62,037 bases of DNA from a virus. The notes below the pieces were generated by a model. It made no database searches. It was not told the origin of the DNA and saw nothing but the letters and a program-made list of their open reading frames with translations. Location: positions 1 through 62,037 of the IMG/VR virus record IMGVR_UViG_3300021475_000012; one strand, given 5' to 3'. Every line of letters begins with the position of its first letter. Within the stretch, counting starts at the first letter, position 1. Made by a program: the position numbers and the translations under genes. Below, in pieces: positions 55,850-62,037 of this stretch.

Positions 55850-57091
55850 TTAGTAGTCGGGATAGAATGCGTGCCGCTGCAGCCAGGAGCCGTCCCGCCA
55901 GGGCCCCATATACGGTAGACCTTGGTAAGTCAGATTCTTGATGCCGGTGTCGTCATCCTTCTTTTCGAGTTCATAGATCAACCGCTCCGCAGTGGTGCGA
56001 TGGATGTTGGCCACGTTGACATCGCGGTAGGGGTTGGGTGAATCGGCGGTCCCCGGCCAGAGCGCCAGATTGGTAAGGGCCATCTCCACCAGGACATCGC
56101 CGCGCCGCGCCACAAAGTTCGGCAGGGCCGGATTCTCGTCGCTCAGGGCCGGAAGCTTGCAGGCATACTGGTAGGGATAGACATAGGGGGAGTTGATGGG
56201 CCGGGGCCACATCTCAAAGCGCGGCAGGCCGCTCGTGGCATCGGCTTGGCAAGAGATCACAAAGACATCCCCGGCAACGTAGACGCCAGCCGGGAAGAAC
56301 ACCTGGACCCCGTTAGAGAGGTCGATGGGGTTGAGGCTCGTTATAACTCCGGTGCCTGACGTAGTCCCGGTGTCTTGGAGCCACGAGAATTGAGCAGTCC
56401 CGGAGTTGCCCCCCTGCGTGATCGTAATAGAGTAGATTGAGTCTTCGGGGTAGCTGTAGCCAACTGCTGTTGTGGTGACTGGGGTCGAGCCGCTCCCTTG
56501 GATGCGAAGGGCTGGTCCAATAATCCCTTGGTGGTTTTGCGTAGTGTCATAGTAAGCCATTGCGTAAGCGATACCGGACTGGGAACGCTGCGGGTCGTAA
56601 GAATCCAACTCCGCTTGCGTGGCGTCATGGTTCAGCCGGTAGTTGCCGCTGGGGTTGACCACCGAATAAAAGTACTGGAAGTCGGTGGGAACGATGAAGT
56701 AGCACTGGAAGACGACATAGGCTTGGGTGGAGAGGCTGGGCCCCACCCAGGGCCGGTCCAGGACCAGCATGTTCGGGCTCACTACCTGGGTGATGGTATA
56801 GGTCGGGTAGGAAGAGCCGCCTATCGCGCCGATGCGGATCTGCTTGGTGACCATGTCCTGGATGAAGGTGGTGCCCACGCCGGTAACTACAGCGGAGTTG
56901 TCGATGGCAGAAACTGTGCCACCGGTTACGTAGATGGGCGAATAGAAGGAATTGGTCTTCATCAGCCACGTCCACTCCCGGCGTTCCGCCAGCTGATTGA
57001 AGGCGTCCCGGATCAGGTCCTGAGACAAATCGGGCCCCGCCGCCGGTACGCGCAGCAGAACCCGATTCCAGCATGTGGTGAAGTCGTCCAC
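55850..57091 (-). CDS. Head-tail adaptor protein with inserted beta domain
   Basis: A 413-residue protein. Helical start (CWNRVLLRVPAAGPDLSQDL, then NQLAERREWTWLM) like P22 gp4-type connectors. An inserted beta domain follows (TGGTVSAIDNSAVVTGVGTT ...), then a helical C-terminus with VEMALTNLALWPGTADSPNP. Most likely the ring bound directly to the portal. Confidence 0.66.
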   Translation of the reverse strand: MDDFTTCWNRVLLRVPAAGPDLSQDLIRDAFNQLAERREWTWLMKTNSFYSPIYVTGGTVSAIDNSAVVTGVGTTFIQDMVTKQIRIGAIGGSSYPTYTITQVVSPNMLVLDRPWVGPSLSTQAYVVFQCYFIVPTDFQYFYSVVNPSGNYRLNHDATQAELDSYDPQRSQSGIAYAMAYYDTTQNHQGIIGPALRIQGSGSTPVTTTAVGYSYPEDSIYSITITQGGNSGTAQFSWLQDTGTTSGTGVITSLNPIDLSNGVQVFFPAGVYVAGDVFVISCQADATSGLPRFEMWPRPINSPYVYPYQYACKLPALSDENPALPNFVARRGDVLVEMALTNLALWPGTADSPNPYRDVNVANIHRTTAERLIYELEKKDDDTGIKNLTYQGLPYMGPWRDGSWLQRHAFYPDY

Positions 57092-57094
57092 AAG

Positions 57095-57349
57095 TTAGTT
57101 ACCCAGGACCTCAACGATTTCATTCACCATGGCGGCGCTAGAGGTGAACGTGATGATGCTGGTGCCGGGGATGGTCCCCTGGGCGGAAACAGCGGCAGTG
57201 ATCAGGCTGCCGGGGTTGGTGTCGATCTTCATCACGTTGAAGTAGCCAATCTGGAGAAAGTCCCCGCTATTGCCGGAGATGTTATAGATCTGGTCCCGTA
57301 AGCTTCCATCGACGTTGTATTTGACTTTGTTGACGGTGACTGCGGCCAT
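57095..57349 (-). CDS. Small structural protein
   Basis: The 84-residue protein has an alternating beta pattern (VNKVKYNVDGSLRDQIYNIS ... FLQIGYFNVMKIDTNP). It lies between the decoration-like protein and connectors, and small proteins of this pattern are common there. AAGGAGAAAGAT supports the start. Confidence 0.63.
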   Translation of the reverse strand: MAAVTVNKVKYNVDGSLRDQIYNISGNSGDFLQIGYFNVMKIDTNPGSLITAAVSAQGTIPGTSIITFTSSAAMVNEIVEVLGN

Positions 57350-57360
57350 AATCTTTCTCC

Positions 57361-57891
57361 TTATGGGATGTTTCCGATGTCGATATCCGCGCCGCAGTTG
57401 CCGCCGGTAGTGGCAGAGACCACAACACCGATAACCTGGGTGCCGGGGTAGGTAGCTACCGCAGTGCCAAGGGCATCGGCGTTGGTGCCGGTGTTGGCAG
57501 TGAGCAGCATGCCGCCCGCCGCCGCGCCCGCTTCCTTCACCGGGATGTTGTATCCCCGGATCAGGATGAAGAAGCCAGCACCAGGAGGAACCGTGCCGCG
57601 AATGATGCCAGCCACGTTGTTGCGGAAGCTGGTGGCCACGCCACCCAGGTTGGCCTGGGTACTGACGTTGGTCACGATATAGTTGGCGCGGTCAGCCCAG
57701 AAGCACAGCTGGTTCGCCGCCCCGGCATTGGAGCCAGCGGCGAGGGTGACCTTCATGTAGGTCCGGTTGTTATAGTCCCAGGCCGTGCCAAGATCGCCAC
57801 CGGCATAACCGGGGGTTGATGTTTCCACGGCGGTATCGGGATTGCCGGTCTGGCCAAGAAAGGGAACAAGGGATCGATTTACGTTTGGCAT
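57361..57891 (-). CDS. Capsid decoration-type protein
   Basis: The 176-residue protein has a Gly/Ala/Thr-rich beta structure (GGDLGTAWDYNNRTYMKVTL, then GFFILIRGYNIPVKEAGAAA). It lies directly after the major capsid gene, and GAGGAGA supports its start. Consistent with a head decoration or cement protein. No direct homology known to me. Confidence 0.62.
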   Translation of the reverse strand: MPNVNRSLVPFLGQTGNPDTAVETSTPGYAGGDLGTAWDYNNRTYMKVTLAAGSNAGAANQLCFWADRANYIVTNVSTQANLGGVATSFRNNVAGIIRGTVPPGAGFFILIRGYNIPVKEAGAAAGGMLLTANTGTNADALGTAVATYPGTQVIGVVVSATTGGNCGADIDIGNIP

Positions 57892-57906
57892 GTTAGTCTC
57901 CTCTCC

Positions 57907-59016
57907 TTAGCTGGCGAATCCATAGATCTGTTTGTGGTAACGGGGGTGGACCGTTAAGTTATGGGCTAAGAGGACTTGGCCCACGAGAGTCGTGTTGTTC
58001 GCCGCTGGAACGAAATCGCGGAAGCCGCCGCCGAAGGTGGCATCGGTCGAGACGTAGTAGTTCAGGAAGGGCTTGCGGGCATTGAGGATGAACAGCACTT
58101 CCCGGTTGTTACTGAGCAGGCCGTCCGGGTAAGCGGTGATCGCGCCATTAGAGGTTTCCGTAAGGAAAGTGGTCGCCACCGGATCGTTGGTGCCCGCACC
58201 GGCAGGACCGGTCAGGTAGGAACCGGGGCAGTAGCGGGAAGCCACCATGACCGCGCCATTGAAGCTCAGGCCCCGGAAGCCCACGCCCACGTCCAGCTTC
58301 ACGTCCTGGAAGCGTTGCTGCGTCTGGAACTTGGTCTTCACATAGGAGAAGCCCTTGGGCGTGGTCACCATGATATTGGCTTCGTATTGGCCGGAGCCGT
58401 AGAAGCAATCCATGTAACCGGAGTCGATGATGTCGTACTCGATGGAGCCGCCGTTCAGGTTGACGGGGACCGAAGTGAGGGAGGGACTGTAAGTGGCGCG
58501 GGTCAGGCTACCGTAGGTGGGGTAGACGTTGTTGTCCCAGCTGAAGGTTGAGCCGTCGTTGAGGGCTTCGGCCAGACCGTTGATGTTGGGGACAAAACCG
58601 GCGGTGATTCCGTTCATGTAGGTGCCGATAGAGACCATGGCACCAAGAGACATGTAGCCCTGGTCCACGCGGGCCTTCAGGAGCTTGATGGCCGCGAGGT
58701 CGCCCTTGTTCAGGACCTGGATATCTTCCTGATAGAGGGTTACGGAAATCTGCTGGTACTTCAGGTCGAAGCGCAGCTGCTGCTCAGTCTGACGCTGCGA
58801 GACGTTGAAGTTCTTGCCCTTCAAATACGCCCCGCCAATCATACTGGCATAGAGGAAGTCTTCGTTGATCGTGGAGCCGCCGGTGAAGTCTTCCCGCAGG
58901 TTCTGGCGCAAGAAGTAATTCAACGGGTCCTGGTTATAGATATCGTCCACCAAAGCCGGGTTTTTACGGATATAGCGTCTGGTGGTGACGTTAATCTGGT
59001 CTAGATTGTCAGGCAT
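57907..59016 (-). CDS. Major capsid protein
   Basis: A 369-residue protein. N-terminal RRYIRKNPALVDDIYNQDPL, DFLYASMIGGAYLKGKNFNV, a beta/alpha core, and C-terminal HNLTVHPRYHKQIYGFAS fit an HK97-fold coat of the family seen in podovirus-like phages. The gene lies next to the scaffold gene, which strengthens the call. A clear ribosome site (GGGAG) precedes the ATG. Confidence 0.85.
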   Translation of the reverse strand: MPDNLDQINVTTRRYIRKNPALVDDIYNQDPLNYFLRQNLREDFTGGSTINEDFLYASMIGGAYLKGKNFNVSQRQTEQQLRFDLKYQQISVTLYQEDIQVLNKGDLAAIKLLKARVDQGYMSLGAMVSIGTYMNGITAGFVPNINGLAEALNDGSTFSWDNNVYPTYGSLTRATYSPSLTSVPVNLNGGSIEYDIIDSGYMDCFYGSGQYEANIMVTTPKGFSYVKTKFQTQQRFQDVKLDVGVGFRGLSFNGAVMVASRYCPGSYLTGPAGAGTNDPVATTFLTETSNGAITAYPDGLLSNNREVLFILNARKPFLNYYVSTDATFGGGFRDFVPAANNTTLVGQVLLAHNLTVHPRYHKQIYGFAS

Positions 59017-59058
59017 TTAGATTCTCCCAAGCCCCGGCTTCGGTGTCACCAGGACTCA

Positions 59059-59781
59059 CTAAGGTTTCGCGGGAACGCTGCGCCAAGCGTTCAGTAAGTC
59101 TTGATCCATATCCTTGGGCGCTTCCTCCCCCTTGCGATAGAGGGGGGACTGTTCGGCGGGGACCGTCTCCGTAGGAAGCTGGTAGCGGGAGCGGAGGTCG
59201 CGTTCGATCTCCTCGCGCTGTTGCTTCTTCCACTCTTCCTGGGACGCCTTTTCCTGCTCCTGGACGCGGGGTTGTATGTACTTCTCATAAGCCGCAGTCA
59301 GGGGAAGATTGTTTTCCATCGCAATCTTGTCGATGGCCGCGAAGTCGGGCTCGTCCTTGAAGCGGACGGTGTGGCGGGCGGTGATTGCGGCAGTGTCCTT
59401 GATGACGCTGGCGAAACGCTGGCCTGCTTCGGCGCGTTCCTGCAACATGATACGGGCCATGTCTTCGCGGGAGATGTACTTAGTCGCGTCGAACTGGGGC
59501 TGGCCACCGGTTGCCCGATAGGCAGTCAGTTCCTCCATGGCTTTGGTGTATTCCGCAGCCATGCGGTCGTACTCGCCCTTCGCCTGGGGATACCAGTCCT
59601 GGTATTGCTTCACGCGCCCTACCTGGGCGTTGTAGTCCTCAGTCGCGGTTTTCACCAGGGCGTTGAGCTTCGGGCTGAGCTTCTCGTTCGCATAGATCTT
59701 CTCCAGCGCGGCGGTGACCTGATCGTCAGAAAGGCCAGCGGCGGCTAGTTCGGAGACCATCAACTCTTTAAAAGTGTTCAT
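59059..59781 (-). CDS. Scaffolding protein
   Basis: A 240-residue protein. Long charged coiled coil (ALEKIYANEKLSPKLNALVK ... QEKASQEEWKKQQREEIERD), acidic and basic stretches, no membrane segment or Cys. It precedes the capsid gene immediately, the normal scaffold place. Typical length. Confidence 0.8.
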   Translation of the reverse strand: MNTFKELMVSELAAAGLSDDQVTAALEKIYANEKLSPKLNALVKTATEDYNAQVGRVKQYQDWYPQAKGEYDRMAAEYTKAMEELTAYRATGGQPQFDATKYISREDMARIMLQERAEAGQRFASVIKDTAAITARHTVRFKDEPDFAAIDKIAMENNLPLTAAYEKYIQPRVQEQEKASQEEWKKQQREEIERDLRSRYQLPTETVPAEQSPLYRKGEEAPKDMDQDLLNAWRSVPAKP

Positions 59782-59787
59782 AAGTTC

Positions 59788-60120
59788 CTATTGCGTTGGG
59801 GGAGGCGGCGGAAGCGCAGTCGGATTCTGGCCCATCCCAGTGATCGCGGGACCAGTGGGACCTCCAGCCGGGGACGCGCCTGCGGCGGCTCCTAACGCAT
59901 CGGGTACGGCCATGCGCAGCTGGGAGATCATCTGCGCACACATGGGGAGAAGAGAGGGCATGCCAGAGGCAAGCTTCTTCAACCCGTCTTCGACTTGCTG
60001 CACTGCCTGCATGGAGGTGGACATGCCACCAGAGAATGCAGACGCGCCGGAAGGGGTGTCCGGGTCGCCCTTGGAAGTATCTCCGATATCCGGGGGCAAC
60101 GGTGGTAGCGAGGTAGGCAT
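59788..60120 (-). CDS. Hypothetical Pro/Ser-rich virion-region protein
   Basis: The 110-residue protein has Pro-rich ends and a helical middle (QAVQQVEDGLKKLASGMPSL). Disordered tails suggest an assembly factor. It lies between the 198-residue gene and the scaffold. Unknown function. Confidence 0.58.
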   Translation of the reverse strand: MPTSLPPLPPDIGDTSKGDPDTPSGASAFSGGMSTSMQAVQQVEDGLKKLASGMPSLLPMCAQMISQLRMAVPDALGAAAGASPAGGPTGPAITGMGQNPTALPPPPPTQ

Positions 60121-60186
60121 TTCGATGTTACTGAATTGATTTATAGCGTGGGGAGGAACGGGGCTTAAACTTACAGTAGTAGGGGA

Positions 60187-60201
60187 AGTTACTTTGTAAC
60201 T
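60187..60201. promoter_or_regulatory. AGTTACTTTGTAACT palindrome
   Basis: 6-bp perfect arms around TTT, in the 83-bp gap between 60120 and 60204. A TATAAA lies about 40 bp further along the minus strand. Candidate promoter/operator for the capsid unit. Confidence 0.35.
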
Positions 60202-60203
60202 GG

Positions 60204-60800
60204 CTATTCCGGCGGGGGCGGCAGGTAATTCACCTTGGATCGAACAAAGGGAATAGGCTGTTCCAGCGTCCTGAAGTCTGTCAAGTGCTTGATCACGGCA
60301 TCCCTGGACTTCTTGTCCTGCAAGAGGTTTCGCAGGTTGGAAAGAACCGCACGTTGGTAGGTAGCGATGGCTTCAGACTGGGGGCTGCGCACCATCTCCG
60401 CATCCTGCGGCCTCACCAGATTCTCAAACCAGGGCATCTTCCTGGTCAGCACATCGTTAACGTAGGAATCCGCATTGGAGTTAACAAGGTGATGCACCAT
60501 GACATCGGTGAGCCCACGGCGAACCGGATTCGACTGTTTGTATTTGACATAGTGGTGCAAGATGTCATCGGGATCGATGCCCAGTGCGCCGGTAAGCATT
60601 CCCTGAGCCTGCTCCCGCGTATTCTGGTCCGGTGCTGGACCAGCCAGGGCTTCCATGAAATTGTTGATCTTGTCATCCATGATCGGGCGCAACCGGTCCA
60701 TCTCCTGCCCATAGGCGCTAACAGGTGGGTCGTTGCCAGCCAGAGTATTCGCTATGCCGGATTGCTGGTCGGGAGGTGCGGGCATGCCCTGCGGCGACAT
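60204..60800 (-). CDS. Hypothetical protein after portal
   Basis: A 198-residue protein. Disordered start, then helices (DRLRPIMDDKINNFMEALAG, LTDVMVHHLVNSNADSYVND). C-terminus basic with PPPPE. Located between portal and scaffold, where some phages encode a minor capsid or assembly protein. AAGGAGAGC precedes the ATG. Confidence 0.58.
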   Translation of the reverse strand: MSPQGMPAPPDQQSGIANTLAGNDPPVSAYGQEMDRLRPIMDDKINNFMEALAGPAPDQNTREQAQGMLTGALGIDPDDILHHYVKYKQSNPVRRGLTDVMVHHLVNSNADSYVNDVLTRKMPWFENLVRPQDAEMVRSPQSEAIATYQRAVLSNLRNLLQDKKSRDAVIKHLTDFRTLEQPIPFVRSKVNYLPPPPE

Positions 60801-60802
60801 AA

Positions 60803-62037
60803 CTAGCTCTCCTTAGTAACTACTCGCGGGGGAGCCTGGGCCGAAGCCTTGCGCCCAGCGGCGTTGATATCGCCGGAAAGGCCCATCTGTTGCTGGTAGA
60901 GGATGCGCTCCGGGATGGTTCGCACGTTGTCCGGGAGGACGCCGATGTTGGGGATGCCCAGGACTTCCCAGAGGGTGAAGATGTCCATCCAACCGGCGCG
61001 GGTGAGTTGCAGGTAGATCATCTTCTGCTCCACCTGGGCTGAGTTCAGCCAGGAACCGGGAGTGATCTTGAAGACGAAGCGCCGGAGGAATTCCTTGGCA
61101 CGGTCCCAGCGCGGCATAGGGCCGCGCAGGATGGCTTCGGGGCTGATCGAGCCGTCTGCCCCGTAATCGGCATCGTGAACGAAATCGGGGATCATGGAGC
61201 CGGGGTCGAAGTCGAAGTCGTCCTGGGTGACGCCACCGGGGCCTAGCTCTACAACCCGCATGGGCAGGGTGTAGAACTGCGAGAAGTTATATGCCAATTG
61301 CATGGCTAACTCGCGGGTGAAGGCTTCCAGGATGCGGGAACGCATGCGGATCGCCGGGGTCATCTGGTGGATGATGGCTTCGACAGAGTCGTTAGAAGGA
61401 AGCTGCTTCAGCCCCATCAGCTGCTCGATGGCGCTAACTCCGCTTAGCTCGTCCATTTCAGTCTGAATCCACTTGATGTGCTCCCAGATCGATTGGTCGA
61501 GAGGGGGCGGGGTGATGATTTGGATTCCCTTACCGGCGAGGGGGTTTTGATAGATCTTATAGCCCGCTCTCCTGGTGTCGAAGCTATCGAACTGGGAGCG
61601 CGAGACGCTGTTCTTATCATGAATCGACCCCGGCTGGGCCACCTGCGCCGCATGGTCGTCCACCACCCGGAGGAGACGGTTGAGCGATGTCTGCAGCCGC
61701 AGGAGGTCCCAGACCGGAGCCTTCCCTAGCCATGTCCAGGGGTAGGGATTCAAGGTCAGTTTCAGGATCGGGAAGTGGCCATGCCAGTAGTAACTGGGGC
61801 CGTCATAAAGCATATGCTGGCCTACCCAGGAAATGGTGCGGCGGTTGGGATAGAGCTTGTCGCCCAGTTCCACTTTGTAGGACCAGTTGTTGACCGGCTT
61901 GCCGTCTTCCCAGGTGCCCATCTGGATGGGCTTGCCGGTGTAGTCGTCGCCCATGTCCTTGCGGGTGTTCCGCCGGTCGTCCTTCAGGTAGCAGGTATAG
62001 AGGGTGACGGAGGGAATACGGGGCGGTTGGGTGGCGG
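60803..62037 (-). CDS. Portal protein, C-terminal part (gene starts at the left end)
   Basis: This frame enters from the right edge and ends at 60803. From 61898 it continues the left-edge portal without a break. Motifs: DLLRLQTSLNRLLRVVDDHA, LSGVSAIEQLMGLKQLPSND, and RAGWMDIFTLWEVLGIPNIG near the C-terminus, matching large P22-type portals. Bases 62025-62037 (three differences from 127-139) change three residues and probably reflect an assembly edge or strain variation. Confidence 0.9.
   Translation of the reverse strand, partial: ATQPPRIPSVTLYTCYLKDDRRNTRKDMGDDYTGKPIQMGTWEDGKPVNNWSYKVELGDKLYPNRRTISWVGQHMLYDGPSYYWHGHFPILKLTLNPYPWTWLGKAPVWDLLRLQTSLNRLLRVVDDHAAQVAQPGSIHDKNSVSRSQFDSFDTRRAGYKIYQNPLAGKGIQIITPPPLDQSIWEHIKWIQTEMDELSGVSAIEQLMGLKQLPSNDSVEAIIHQMTPAIRMRSRILEAFTRELAMQLAYNFSQFYTLPMRVVELGPGGVTQDDFDFDPGSMIPDFVHDADYGADGSISPEAILRGPMPRWDRAKEFLRRFVFKITPGSWLNSAQVEQKMIYLQLTRAGWMDIFTLWEVLGIPNIGVLPDNVRTIPERILYQQQMGLSGDINAAGRKASAQAPPRVVTKES
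61899..62024. repeat. Direct terminal repeat, right copy
   Basis: Identical to 1-126. Marks the circular overlap of the contig; the remaining 13 bases diverge from the left copy at three positions. Confidence 0.93.

Overview
The window is an essentially complete genome of a temperate tailed phage, most likely short-tailed (podovirus-like). Bases 1-126 are repeated exactly at 61899-62024. The portal gene runs off the left edge and resumes at the right edge in the same frame, so the contig is circular with a unit length of about 61.9 kb. Evidence for a phage: a terminase split over two genes, portal, scaffold, major capsid protein, connector and tail-hub proteins, fibre and tailspike, two tyrosine recombinases, and a phage recombination module (Sak4-like ATPase, Cas4-like, PD-(D/E)XK and ERCC4 nucleases). 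The host is not certain. The Cys-rich N-terminus of the 6361 integrase resembles, from memory, integrases common in Acidobacteriota, so an acidobacterial or other GC-rich soil host is a reasonable guess.

Layout. (1) 1-6035, minus strand: portal start, small accessory genes, proline-rich protein, TerL nuclease and TerL ATPase genes, probable TerS. (2) 6036-7852: lysogeny module with a repeat-bearing putative attP, a plus-strand integrase and a convergent excisionase-like HTH gene. (3) 7922-16662, minus strand: small zinc-ribbon, ribbon-helix-helix and HTH genes, then a beta-helix tailspike and a small virion protein. (4) 16686-19014, plus strand: tightly overlapping small genes. (5) 19015-19553: a gene-free control region full of palindromes and short repeats. 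(6) 19554-27039, plus strand: early accessory genes, most behind a conserved start-associated sequence (ATCGAAAGGACAC), some with long hairpins in front, ending in a second tyrosine recombinase and an intrinsic terminator. (7) 27040-27482: a gene-free, highly structured region. (8) 27483-30817: RHH and XRE regulators, a ParB-like protein and a P-loop ATPase. (9) 30818-31070: a promoter region with perfect palindromes, then the recombination/repair operon and small genes to 38230. (10) 38224-62037, minus strand: virion genes, from internal/ejection proteins through fibre, giant hub, connectors, capsid and scaffold to portal.

How it works together. Structural genes converge on 38.2 kb from the right and continue across the circular junction into packaging genes. 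Early and replication genes run the other way from the control regions at 19.0, 27.4 and 30.9 kb. Two palindrome families (TTAGASTCTAA and GATGATAATG...CATTATCATC) recur at control points and probably connect lysogeny, early and recombination transcription. I recognised no DNA polymerase, primase, endolysin or canonical holin. Replication must lean on the host, and lysis genes are either unrecognised or unusual.

The best candidates for something new are the start-associated-sequence system of the early genes with its twin ~55-nt hairpins, the structured region at 27.06-27.34 kb, the shared operator networks, and the split terminase.
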